In this document: positions 27,841 through 37,833 of the stretch, one piece after another
Numbering within the stretch: position 1 is the stretch's first letter
Layout: each line of letters begins with the position of its first letter
Source: Bilabrum cf. latius
Taxonomy: Eukaryota; Bigyra: Bicosoecida; Bigyra; Bicosoecida
Direction of reading: 5' to 3'
Assembly: GCA_965178125.1 (NCBI GenBank)
Contig: CBCXTV010000004.1
Location: 37,027 to 101,026, forward strand
Length of the DNA stretch: 64,000 nt
Program-made: the position numbers and the translations under genes
The notes under the pieces: generated by a model
The model's input: only the letters and a program-made list of their open reading frames with translations
Told to the model about the DNA's origin: nothing
The model's database searches: none

Positions 27841-28202
27841 CGGCGAGCGAGAACATTGACTGGTGGCGTGGCTGGAGGATCTCGGGAACACACGGCGGGC
27901 GAGCCGTTTTTCAAAAGGAGCACGGGTCCTTCGGGACGCCATTTCACTTACGGCGGGCGAGCCGTTTTCCGAATGGTGCGGGGGTCCTACTGATGCACAC
28001 GGCGATCGCTGGTTCACTCACGGCGGGCGAGCCGTTTTCCGAATGGTGCGGAGTCCTCCAGATGACCACGGTGATGGGTGGCAGCATGTCATAGGCGCGC
28101 CGTCGGAAGCTTCCCCTTCGAGTGCTGCCTAAAACTGAGAAACGTGGAGATCCTAGCATCGTATGGAGGCACGAGGTAACACCAGTGGGGTCCGTTCTCC
28201 GC
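27841..28202. repeat. Thrice-repeated motif stretch, Q2 copy
   Basis: Repeats of CGGCGGGCGAGCCGTTTT at 27893, 27951 and 28031. No gene. Confidence 0.6.
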
Positions 28203-28508
28203 TTCAATTCCTGTCCCAAATCCGATTCCCATTTCGAGACCGAAAAAGGTGACCCGGAAAACGACGGTACTTATTTCTGAACCGTTTTCCGGACGCTTTC
28301 CGGGCCTCCCATGTGACCGCTTTTTGCGTACCGAAACACGTTCCGCGCGTGAGGAGCAGATGCGGATCTCCGCGGGGTCCTATTTGTGTCTTTTTTCGGG
28401 GGACGAAATCGGGCGCACTTCTCGTGCCGATTTGTGGTCGTCTCTGAAACCGGCTGCGAGTCGGGAAAGGTGCCCGAGATGCTCGTGTCCTTGGCTTCGT
28501 ATTTCTCC
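28203..28508 (+). repeat. Relic Q-Q junction, Q2 copy
   Basis: Q-end sequence to 28272 followed by Q-start sequence. The 111-bp stretch is single here, unlike Q1. Confidence 0.8.
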
Positions 28509-28574
28509 GCATATTCTTCAAACGCGGGCGGCAGTGGCTCCTGCGCGGGAGCTTCCCGAGTGGGTCCGTCGTGC

Positions 28575-28769
28575 AGTGCGCTGGGTAGGTCCGCAGGTCA
28601 AGGAGGCGTTCGCAGTTATAGACGTAGGTGGAGTTTGCGAGCTGCCGGCCGACATGCACATGTGGTGACCGGAGGTCACCACATGAGCATGTCGGCCGGC
28701 AGCTCGCAAACTCCACCTACGTCTATAACTGCGAACGCCTCCTTGACCTGCGGACCTACCCAGCGCACT
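28575..28769. repeat. Palindrome, 96-bp arms, Q2 copy
   Basis: Left arm 28575-28670, spacer GGA 28671-28673, right arm 28674-28769. The right arm continues (to about 28830) as a diverged GT gene fragment with a stop in place of the Trp codon (TGA for TGG), coding about 40 residues. Confidence 0.95.
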
Positions 28770-28870
28770 GAGCAGACAACGCATTTGTGGTCCCCCTCCA
28801 CGTCGGCATGGGCTTGAAGTGGTACCTCAGGAGGATTTCACTTGCGCCGGCCCCCCAGGATTTCGCCAAA
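28770..28870 (+). pseudogene. Diverged GT gene fragment beside palindrome
   Basis: Together with the right arm (from about 28709) this matches GT 33249-33368 (NCERLLD.RTYPAH, then FVVP.HVGMGLKWYL). Many differences are at third codon positions, so the source was probably a diverged but functional relative rather than the resident gene. It ends at about 28830 in unrelated sequence. It is lost from Q1 by the 111-bp deletion. Confidence 0.75.
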
Positions 28871-28871
28871 A

Positions 28872-29786
28872 ATGGCCGATCCGCACAAGGAATTTAAGTT
28901 GCGGCGACACAGCTCGGACCCCGGCTTTTTTTTTGGCTGTTTCGGGGCCCCAAGAGGGCTCCCGGCCCCAAAAAGGGCAAAACGCGAGGTTGTGGTGGAA
29001 AAAATGGGCCCCAAGGAGCCCCCAAACGACGCAAAACGCCACGTTGTGGTGGATTTTAGAGCCCCTAAATCGCCCAAAAAAGACGCAAAACGCCACGTGG
29101 TGGTGGATTTTAGAGCCCCTAAATCGCCAAAAAAGACGCAAAACGCCACGTTGTAGTGGATTTTAGAGCCCCTAAATCGCCCAAAAAAGACGCAAAACGC
29201 CACGTTGTGGTGTTTTTTTTGAGCGTTTTCGGGGGGCTCGGAAGGGGACCCCCCCAGGATTTGGCCAAAAATGGCCGATCCACACAAGGACTTTAAGTTG
29301 CGGCGACACAGTTCGGGCCCCGGTTTGTTTTTGCGGTTTGGGGGCCCCGAGAGGGCTCCCGGCCCCAAAAAGGGCAAAACGCGAGGTTGTGGTGGAAAAA
29401 ATGGGCCCCAGGCAGCCCCCAAACGACGCAAAACGCCACGTTGTGGTGGATTTTAGAGCCCCTAAATCGCCCAAAAAAGACGCAAAACGCCACGTTGTGG
29501 TGGATTTTAGAGCCCCTAAATCGCCCCAAAGAGACGCAAAACGCCACGTTGTAGTGGATTTTAGAGCCCCTAAACCGCCCTAAAAAGACGCAAAACGCCA
29601 CGTTGTGGTGTTTTTTTTGAGCGTTTTGGGGGGGCCCGGAAGGGGACCCCCCCAGGATTTGGCCAAAAATGGCCGATCCACACAAGGAATTTAAGTTGCG
29701 GCGACACAGTTCGGGCCCCGGGGTTTGTTTTGCTGTTTGGGGGCCCCAAGAGGGCTCCCGGGAGGCCCTAGAGTGGCCCTTCTCCG
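28872..29786 (+). repeat. 398-bp/54-bp repeat array, Q2 copy
   Basis: Higher-order units start at 28872, 29270 and 29668. Each full unit contains four 54-bp subunits. Confidence 0.9.
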
Positions 29787-29858
29787 CTTCAATTCCTGTC
29801 CCAAATCCGATTCCCATTTCGAGACCGAAAAAGGTGACCCGGAAAACGACGGTACTCT

Positions 29859-32749
29859 CCGTCACTCCATCTGGCGGCGAAAATTGCCTCAGTTTCCGGT
29901 CCCCGATTCCGGGCCCAGGGACCCCCGAAATTCCCGATTCCGCGCAGTGCCGAAAGCTCGACATAAACCACAAACACGACACACAACACAACACGATAGC
30001 GCCTCCCCACGCGCGGGATTGGGTCCTTCCGCTCGCTGCATGTGAGCTGCAGTGTGTTCTTGCCGGGAATGTCACTGGAAGTCGCGCTGCAGTCTGCTCA
30101 GGGCGCCTTATGACCATGAAGGCGTCTCAGCACCCGCGACGGCAAGAGGGGGCACGCACGACGTTGCGAAGCACCCGCCCTGGGTGAAGAAACTGCGTAT
30201 CCACAGGAGTCACGTTCAGGTGCGCGAGAATTGGAAAGGCGGGGTAACTGGTGCAGAGGAGCTTGTTCGCAGCGCGGCTTCCACCAGCGCCGCTGACGGT
30301 AAGATGCATCGGTCTCGGTACATGAGTCGGCACGGTGTTGCGTGATTGACTTCACGATGCGGGAGTGTGCAGCCTTCCGCAGCGGGAGAATTGTATCTCC
30401 CCACGACCGCCGAAAAAAAAAAGGCTATGCTGGACTCGTTCCAGGGAAGGCTATGCGATGAGTATCTCTAGGCGCTTTCCGGAAGACCCACCCACTACAC
30501 GCTGGTCAGCCCTCCCAAGCGGGAGTGAACCGCGGAGCCGCGGGCCCGTGAGCGCTGCTGCTACGATCATTTCTGCCCGTTTGACTCTCGCCCACTCTTG
30601 CCGTGACCAAAGACGCGCAGATCCTTATGACGCATGACACCTCGTCGAGGTGTCGGGACTGCCTCACACTCCCGTTACGGAGACCCACAGCACTGCGACA
30701 ACGAAATCGGTCACGAAGAGAGCAAGAGGCCGCGCACCTGAGCATCACAAAAACCCCGACAGACATAAACAACACCGTACCGTGAAGTCCCTGCGACGAG
30801 GGGATGCTAAGCGGCTCCCACGGCGGCTCCTCTGCGGGAGAAGCTGCCGCAGACCTCGAGATGGGATGCACATGATTGCGAAGATTGCGGAACTCGTCCG
30901 AAGCCGGTCGCACGAGGGTCACAGCGAATGGAGGCATATCTATGAAATAGAGTCTGCGTGCAAAGCAGCATTCCAAACGATCGTCCGCATTCTTCCGAGC
31001 AAATCCTTGGGAGCACACATCCTGCGGACGACATCTCTTTTCTGTCCACCCCAGCGTACTCCCCGCACACACTTCTCGCGAATGATTGAGAATTCTGTGC
31101 GGCACATGTAATATCAGGCTACCATGATACGCGGAATGGCGTGCTATTGCTCGCACGTTCGTGCGCCCCCTTCCGAATGCGCTTATCACATCACTATGTT
31201 CGTCGGCAACCGTATACATCGTAGGGGTCTTCCCTCCGACACCAAGCGTACACGACTGGCAGTAATAGCGCAGCGTAGATGTTTCGGGCGTCGCCCAGGA
31301 CAAGTGTCGACGCCCGGTTCGTCACGATCACTACGTGTGCACTTCATTCACCGCCCTCCAGCCGCTAGACTTCTTTTGGAACGCGACATCCTACGACGCG
31401 CTATGACACGTAGCCGTAAACCGCAGACGGCCTCGCGTTCACTGCTTGCAGCGCAAGAGCGTGAACGAGAACCGCCCGCGTGGCACACCTTCGCAGGCGC
31501 GGAAGACAAAAAGTTCCTTCTAAGCTTGTATTCGGGTCCGAAAGCCAAATTCCACTTCGGGGTCGAGAAGGGCGACCCGGGAAATCACCGTACGCTCTGT
31601 GAATCCATTTCCCGGGGAAAGTCCCCGAGTTCCCGCTACCCGGTCCCAGGCCCAGCGACCCAGGAAAGTTCCCGTCCCCCCGCATGCGGAAACCTCCCAC
31701 GAAGCACGCCCACCTCACGCTTCACACGCAAAAGTCCAGGAGTCAAATCCATTCCGGACCCAGCAGTTCACCCCCCGTGACGATTGGGAAAGGCTCTTGC
31801 ACACACCTTCTCGTCCGAGCAGTCTATGGAGCACACGCCTGTCTTCGTTGCCTTTTCCGGCCAAAAATGCAGGGAGTTCGAAGGGGAAGTAGCAAACGCG
31901 GAAGACCGCTTTCGAAACGCAGGTGCTCAGGGAAAAACAACCAGAGCGTCCCTGATCCTCGGCAGAGCCGTCCAGGAGGGACGGGCACGGACGGGCATCG
32001 CAGATCTTGCAGCGCCACCATTCGCCGGGATGGGCGACCGGACGAGGGCGACCACAAGTACGTAGCGTGCGACGTCCGTCAGTCGCCATGTTGCGCTCAT
32101 TCGCTTTCGCGGCACGACTTCCAGGGCCGGCCTTACTCACTCCTCGGAGTCCGCGTGTGGATTCTCCCCTGCGCACGATCTGCCGCTCTAGATGCTACAC
32201 AAAGATCCCGCTCGGATGACCCCCTCTGTGCATTCTGCAAGATTTTACGCGCCTCCATTCAATGCGCGAAGCATGCACCGCAGCAGTCTGAGTCCGGTGA
32301 CCACCTTCAATAGCGTGGGACAAATTCCGTCCGCGATGTGCATTCGGGCATGCTCCCCTTTCCGAGTCTCTGTGACCCGTAGTGCGTCCGCGGCCAACGA
32401 CTCAGGACTCCACGATGGTACGCACGAGTTGCATTCCTTGCACGAAGCGTGCGGAGAGAAAGCGATGCTCAGACATCGAGGCGCTTGGAGGGTCTGCACA
32501 CGACATGCTTCGAGAGGCCATGCAAACATGCGAAACCAGAACTGAGGTTCCTCATCGTTCCTGCTGTCGAGCGCTCAATTGGGGCATCGGATCAGGACGA
32601 AGCTCGCGAAGAGAGGACGCGGGTGTCCCCATCCAAAAATCCGCCGCCTTCAAGGCTCATGTTCCCGGATCCTGCATTCGCGAGTTTCGGGAGCAGAAGT
32701 GCAAGATCGCCGCTGGACACACAGCGCATGCCATTTCCCGTCTCTGGAG
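29859..32749. other. S 5' region, no recognisable gene
   Basis: Nearly 2.9 kb without a gene I can support. Frames of 265 codons (30506-31303, minus) and 218 codons (31124-31780, plus) show no motif or recognisable family. The stretch holds a poly-A run near 30412-30421, a hairpin at 30636-30654 (9-bp stem, GACACCTCG/CGAGGTGTC) and a degenerate copy of the Q-end/S-start junction at about 31540-31680. Confidence 0.5.
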
Positions 32750-35311
32750 ATGTCGGGCTTCCAGGCGCAATTCGGACACCATCGCCAGGACCTCGGGAAG
32801 ATGACATGCCTGCTGATCTGCAGGGAAGAGTCCCGCTTCGAGGAGTGGCGACAAAAAAAAGGGGCGCGAGAACTCCACGAGCACATGGGAGCGGTCCTTC
32901 GGCTCCCCAATCCAGTGTTTCCGCAGACCGACAGGGACCCAGATGGACGCGACATCGTCAAAGACCAGGCCCTCTTGGATATCTTCTCCGGCAAGATAAC
33001 GGACTGGATCAAATACAATCCGGCCACTCTTGGGGCGATCCAATCCCATCGAAACGCATGGCTGTGGGCTGAGAACCACACGCCGACGGAATGGCTCATG
33101 GTTGTCGAGGATGATATCGAACCTCGCGAAGCATGCGTGGATCGGCTACTCGTAGTTCTTCACGCCATCGCGAAAAACCCCAAGGTGACGCAGATGGCCA
33201 TGTTAGCGGGGTCAGAAGCACCGAGAATGGTCAGCCTCCAGCGCGGAAACTCCACCTCCATCCACAACTGCGAGCGCCTCTTGGACGTGCGGACCTATCC
33301 GGCGCACTGGGTAGACAACACATTTGTGGTCCCCTTCCACGTCGGCATGGGCCTAAAGTGGTATCTCATCAGCCCGGAGGGGAGGAAGGCGCTCCTGAAG
33401 ATGCGGATCCCGAACCGAAGCTTCGAACGCTGCGTCTGGCGCCGCATCTTCGACACGTTCCAAGGGCCGGTATGGAAGTGGGAAGATTGCCTCCGCATGA
33501 CATCTGTGCTGGCAGCCAGCCCGGTCCTCGCATCGACTCCCGAGAGCATGGACACGGAGTGGGGGGGCTCGGGACGACGAAGTGCGGATGCAGGGCACAG
33601 TATGAAACCGTACATAATGATCGACCCGAGTGACGACTGGACTCTTGGCGAGCGATTAAACACATTGTCCGTCGTGATGTCCGTGTGCGCGGCCCTGAGT
33701 TGGGGGGTTGTCCTCGTCTGGGAAAAAACAGAGCGCGTGCCCATCTCCTACGAAGACTTGTGCGGTGTTCACGAGCACGCCGGCGAAACCAACACGTTCG
33801 TCCACCTCCTCCAGGACAAACGCGGCGGGTCGTATTCGTACTTCCTGAGGTACGGAGACATCCGCATCCACGTGGTGCAGCCGATGATGTGCATCCCCAC
33901 CCTCGACAGAATGCTCGACATGGTAGCCATGAAGAGGCCCAAGATGAACACACTGCCTCCCTTGAAATGGCAGACCGCTCGATGGATCCAAGTCAAGCAG
34001 AAGTGGATCGATAAACTCCACACGGAGATGCCGGGGGCCGAGCTGCCCTCATGGCTGGAGTGGCCACCCTCAACCCACGCGCTTGTCCTCTGCGACGACA
34101 GGGACTTGGCGGCGCATAGCCTCGAGGGGAGATGCCAAGAGGAGCAGCAGGAGTGGATGAACGGCGGGAAGGACAACAGCATCCAGTACTACATCCTTGA
34201 GGCAAAGCAGGCGCTGCAGAACGAGTTGGAAGACATCCTAAAGGGGGACAGCAGCTCGCGCCTCGTCGTGATCCGCATGACAACCAAACCGCTGGGACAG
34301 GTCTGGGTGGGCATGATGAAGCACCTCACGAAGCAGTTCAGGGAGCGCATCATAACGCCAACGTTCCTCCTCCCGAAAATGATCCCCAAAAGGAGGCACG
34401 ACGAGAAGAACCCGAGTGATGATTGGATTACTTGGGGAGCATCCTTGGCGAAAACCGTGGGCCTCCTCACGCTCATACCTCCGATGCAAGTGCACTATCC
34501 CATCATGAGCTGGACCGTGGCCTGGAACCACTTCATGTTTAAGGGCAGGACTGCCACGGACACCGTGATCCCAGACGTCATCCGAACTCTGTACGCTCCG
34601 CACAAGAGCAACAGGAAGCAGCTCCTCAAGAACGGCCCGCTGTGCCAGACGAGGCGCGCCGTGCTGGACTCGCCCGCACTGCAGGACATTGCGAACAACT
34701 ACTCAAGGGCCAAGGACAAGACCTATAACCTCTTGAGCTATTCCAAATGGTTTGCCGAGGAAGCCATGTGGCACATGATCGAGTACGCCGAAAGCACGCA
34801 GTGCATCGTCGACCCGTTCGTGAGCCGCCAGTGCCAAAAGGTCTTCGAGCACATCCCCTCGGACGACATCGGCCATGCGGACGCCCGGCTCCGGTACAAC
34901 CTTCAGGATGCCGACGACCGAGGTTACCGCTTCAACGCGGGGCATCTCTACACCGCGGTGCAGGGCATCAAAACGGTGAACATCGCATACAACAAGTGGC
35001 TCACCGAGCAGGCACAGAGTCATTCCGAATGGAGCTGGGGCAAAACGTTCATCAAGCTTGTGATCAACCAGTGGCGGCAGCAGCAGGGCAGTGAGCCGTA
35101 TGACGTGGACGAGGAGGAGTACGTGAGCCTTCCGCGGACCTTCCACGGGAATTCGTTGAAGCTCGCGAGGAGCGCAAGCCTCAAGGACACGAGATCCTGC
35201 TCCAGATCGCCCTCATCCTATTCCAGGTCGCCCTCCACCAACAGGACTGAGGCACAGCCTTCGAAGAGAGCGCGCCTGACCCCGGCACCCGGCGTAAAGC
35301 AAGAGCCCTGA
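32750..35311 (+). CDS. Large glycosyltransferase-like protein, GT25-like plus second GT-like part (853 aa)
   Basis: The first ATG is at 32750 (another at 32801); the frame is open to 32579 only with a TTG. Residues about 20-230 resemble GT25-type transferases: GAIQSHRNAW at 95-104, then VVEDDIEP with the EDD metal/nucleotide motif at 120-122, and MGLKWYLISPEGRKALL at about 200-216. From about residue 289 a second part, YIMIDPSDDWTLGERLNTL followed by a Trp-rich helix and VVLVWE, resembles the GLGNRL start of fucosyltransferase-like folds (weaker). The C-terminal third is unrecognised and ends in an RS-like, basic tail with KRARL, a possible nuclear signal. A nuclear signal on a GT is odd, and the enzyme activity is unproven. 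The second copy (58796) has Arg instead of Trp at residue 244. Confidence 0.65.
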   Translation: MSGFQAQFGHHRQDLGKMTCLLICREESRFEEWRQKKGARELHEHMGAVLRLPNPVFPQTDRDPDGRDIVKDQALLDIFSGKITDWIKYNPATLGAIQSHRNAWLWAENHTPTEWLMVVEDDIEPREACVDRLLVVLHAIAKNPKVTQMAMLAGSEAPRMVSLQRGNSTSIHNCERLLDVRTYPAHWVDNTFVVPFHVGMGLKWYLISPEGRKALLKMRIPNRSFERCVWRRIFDTFQGPVWKWEDCLRMTSVLAASPVLASTPESMDTEWGGSGRRSADAGHSMKPYIMIDPSDDWTLGERLNTLSVVMSVCAALSWGVVLVWEKTERVPISYEDLCGVHEHAGETNTFVHLLQDKRGGSYSYFLRYGDIRIHVVQPMMCIPTLDRMLDMVAMKRPKMNTLPPLKWQTARWIQVKQKWIDKLHTEMPGAELPSWLEWPPSTHALVLCDDRDLAAHSLEGRCQEEQQEWMNGGKDNSIQYYILEAKQALQNELEDILKGDSSSRLVVIRMTTKPLGQVWVGMMKHLTKQFRERIITPTFLLPKMIPKRRHDEKNPSDDWITWGASLAKTVGLLTLIPPMQVHYPIMSWTVAWNHFMFKGRTATDTVIPDVIRTLYAPHKSNRKQLLKNGPLCQTRRAVLDSPALQDIANNYSRAKDKTYNLLSYSKWFAEEAMWHMIEYAESTQCIVDPFVSRQCQKVFEHIPSDDIGHADARLRYNLQDADDRGYRFNAGHLYTAVQGIKTVNIAYNKWLTEQAQSHSEWSWGKTFIKLVINQWRQQQGSEPYDVDEEEYVSLPRTFHGNSLKLARSASLKDTRSCSRSPSSYSRSPSTNRTEAQPSKRARLTPAPGVKQEP

Positions 35312-36185
35312 CGACGAAATGCCGCGGAACAGCGCGTTGCGAGGAGACAAAGCTCCGCAGGCAACAGCAGAAGGCCGCCGAGCGCCGGAGTTGGAGGGTC
35401 ACATAGTTCCATCGGTCCCATTCTCTCCGGAAGTCGCATAGCACGTGGAGATCCGCATGCTCTCGGTGCATGAACGCTGGCAGCACGCAGTGCCAAAGTC
35501 GCAAAGCTCTTCAGAGTCACAAGTCCAGAAGTTCTTCTGCCAATGTGTGTCCTCTTCCCGCTCATGTGTGCATCCTCGGAGGAAGTCTGGAGATGACAGG
35601 ACCCAGCACGCACCACATCAGAAGTCCTTTTTTAAAGCGGCATCGTCAGAAAAAAATCTGGAACGCCCTTCCGCAAAAAAGAGTGCTGCCCACAGAAAAA
35701 AGGGAAACACCTGAGGCCCCAGAAGCCAAAGGGAGGACCGCGAAGGACGCAGTTTCGAGGTCACACTTTCCGGGACCAGTTTTGAGCCCAAAAAGGGGTA
35801 CACAAGAGGAAAACACGATGCGGGAGGCTTGAAATTGTCACCGAAAACGGGCCCAAAATTGGGACCCCTTTTTCGCAAATTTCGCAGCATCCAGACGACC
35901 CAGAAAGGCTTTCCCAGGCGCCGCCTCGAAGCTCACCTTCTCGCATGCAACCATGACGCACCCCCACCTCCTCATGCAGACGCGTCTGAGAGACCCCGCA
36001 GTGGAACTTCTCCCATTCTGCGCAGGAAGCACTTCAGTCTACAAGGACCCGCGCACTTCTTACCGCACCACCTCCATGTGAAAGCACTTCTCGCTGAGTT
36101 TTTTTTGGGCCCAGGAATACAGCAACTGCCAGAAGCTTCGCACAGAAAAGCAGCCCGCTCAGGAAGCAAACTCACTGCACACCCC
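35312..36185. other. GT to coiled-coil gene intergenic, no gene seen
   Basis: 874 bp without a supported gene. The downstream frame is open back to 35829 but without an ATG before 36186. Short GGGCCC-rich inverted stretches occur near 35850-35870. Confidence 0.5.
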
Positions 36186-36656
36186 ATGGCGAGCGACGCA
36201 GAACCGGAGGACGCAATGCGGCTCGACTCCCCTAAAGATGCGGATGCAGCGGCGCCACCCGAAGCGACGGAGGCAGGATCACAGAAACCAGATCATGCGC
36301 AGCAGTTCTTCGAGGAGCCCTGCCCGAAAGACGGACACATGGAAGCGCTAGAGAAGACCGCCAAGACGGACGAACCTGGCGACACACCCTTGTTCGTCGA
36401 CAAGTGGACGGCAGCGATCACACGCCTTACCGAGGAGCGCAAGGCTCTCAAGCTCGAGCAGCGGGCTAAAACGAAGGCCATCCGCAAAACCATCCGGCAG
36501 AAAAGGCGCACCATGAAGAACGCCAAAAAACTCACAGACGACGAGCTCGCCCAAATCGTGCTAGACAGGAAGATCTTGCAGTTGGTGCAAAAAGAAGAGA
36601 TCGCAGCACGCAGCTCCGCCAACTCCTCAACGAGCCAGGCGAAGTCGACCTTGTGA
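36186..36656 (+). CDS. Small basic coiled-coil protein (156 aa)
   Basis: The ATG at 36186 sits in a good eukaryotic context (CCCCATGG). Residues 1-70 are acidic and Pro/Ala-rich. Residues about 79-135 form a strongly basic helix/coiled coil (TRLTEERKALKLEQRAK, KKLTDDELAQ). The tail is Ser/Ala-rich. No family is recognised. The basic helix suggests nucleic-acid binding or assembly with another element protein. Its 3' end was captured as a fragment in Q (10003-10150). The second copy is at 62232-62702. Confidence 0.6.
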   Translation: MASDAEPEDAMRLDSPKDADAAAPPEATEAGSQKPDHAQQFFEEPCPKDGHMEALEKTAKTDEPGDTPLFVDKWTAAITRLTEERKALKLEQRAKTKAIRKTIRQKRRTMKNAKKLTDDELAQIVLDRKILQLVQKEEIAARSSANSSTSQAKSTL

Positions 36657-37026
36657 GAAGCGCTTCCCGTGTTCAGAGAACCGAGGATTACAGATAGACC
36701 CCGCGTCACAGAAGCCATCGCAAGAGGGCAGAGCGTCAAGTACAGCGCAGTCTTGACGGACACAGATAGCCCGAGCAGCACAAAGCAGCGGATGCGGCTG
36801 CCCAGCGGAGTCGCGCACTCGGACAGCATACACGGGACGTGCTGGCAGAAATCACTCAGTCCGCGAGCACCGTCGTCAAGAGCACGGGAGGGGCAGACTC
36901 GACATGCACAACTTTGAAAAACGGGAGGGGCACGAAAGGAAGACAAATTTGGCATTAATCCTTGATTACCCCCGCCCCCCCGTAGAATCAGAGCGAGTAG
37001 ACGTGTGAGGAAGGTCCGGAGGGCAG
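36657..37026. other. Intergenic, no gene seen
   Basis: 370 bp between the coiled-coil gene and the origin candidate. C-run at about 36967-36980. Nothing recognisable. Confidence 0.5.
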
Positions 37027-37323
37027 TCATAGAAGAGTGCACGCGAAAACAAGAGGAAAGGAGACCCCCCAAACCCACGTAGTGCGATCCTGGGGGGTAC
37101 CCTCTAAGGTACTAAGAATCCTTCCCCCGAAAATCGCACTACCTCGGTCCCTGGCGTCGGGGAAAGCGGAAAAAAGGGGAGCACTACCGTGAAAAAATCC
37201 TGCATTTTACAGGGAAATCGGAGCACTACGTGTCAAAAACTGGGGGTTTTTGAGCTTTTTTTTCCAGAAAAACGGCATTTTTTTATGTAAAAACCGCGCG
37301 AAACGAGCACTACCGAGCACTAC
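37027..37323 (+). promoter_or_regulatory. Candidate replication origin: nested stem-loop plus GCACTAC iterons
   Basis: The outer stem is GTAGTGCGAT (37079-37088) and ATCGCACTAC (37133-37142). The inner hairpin is GTACC (37097-37101), loop CTCTAA, GGTAC (37108-37112). The stem half GCACTAC then recurs as direct repeats at 37181, 37223, 37307 and 37317, so copies start at 37136, 37181, 37223, 37307 and 37317. Steps are 45, 42, 84 and 10 bp, close to multiples of 42 for the first four. T- and A-rich tracts lie between them. HUH Rep proteins of CRESS type bind iterons beside a stem-loop and nick the loop, and this array lies 0.5 kb upstream of the Rep gene. Origin function is inferred. Confidence 0.55.
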
Positions 37324-37817
37324 CTCGCCTCCTCCAGTCGTGTTTCGCATTTTTTTCGCTGGCCGAAAATGTCTCCGAAGGCGCTGCCTCGAGGGGGGTT
37401 CCGATGGCTGATTTTGGGCGTTCGGTTGTCGATTTCGCGTGCATTTCAGGTTGTCGGCGAGGCCTTTTTGGCGTATGTCGCAGGTTCGGATGCCCTCGAA
37501 CGTCGTGCCTCATGTGGTATTCGCCGGTTTCTGATGTTCGAGAAGGCGGTCGGTCGGTCATCCTCTCTGGCAGGCTCCGAAGTGCGTTTGTGATCGTGCT
37601 AATTGCAACGCCATGCTTTCCTTCGTTGGCTTCGAGAATCCTTCCCTCGGAAGCGGTACTACCTCGCCCAGGGCGGCACGAGCTGCAGACTCAGCTGCCT
37701 CGGTGCTCATGTGTGTCCCGTGTCAGCAGTTTCGGTGTTTCGAACAGCAAGGATTCTGGGCATTGCGTGTCGGAGGCAAGTGTTCTATCTTGAGGCATTC
37801 CGCGATTCGTCGAAGGA
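37324..37817 (+). other. Rep upstream region
   Basis: A 129-codon frame starting at ATG 37404 (to 37793) has no recognisable domain and is not called as a gene. A diverged copy of the iteron block occurs at about 37632-37667 (GAATCCTTCCCTCGGAAGCG followed by GTACTACCTCG). Confidence 0.4.
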
Positions 37818-37833
37818 TTATTTGCGCAAATAA
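37818..37833. promoter_or_regulatory. 16-bp perfect palindrome touching the Rep start codon
   Basis: TTATTTGCGCAAATAA is its own reverse complement, and its last A is the A of the Rep ATG. The position suits an autoregulatory operator or an initiator element. It is repeated at 63866-63881. Confidence 0.5.

Larger units (their letters stand above)
15800..29858 (+). mobile_element. Segment Q, copy 2
   Basis: A direct tandem copy of Q1, joined without any intervening base. Offset is +14059 up to the G-run at about 22415 and +14058 after. Differences from Q1: transposase Met512Val (21070 G), ZnC silent C, one G fewer in the G-run, no 111-bp duplication, and 111 bp present after the palindrome. 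Confidence 0.9.

Noticed and set aside
30506-31303. 265-codon minus-strand frame in the S 5' region
   Set aside because: No recognisable motif, rich in Cys/Ser/Arg as expected from composition, and opposite to all other genes.
37404-37793. 129-codon frame upstream of Rep
   Set aside because: No recognisable domain; overlaps other equally long frames and includes a copy of the iteron-type block.
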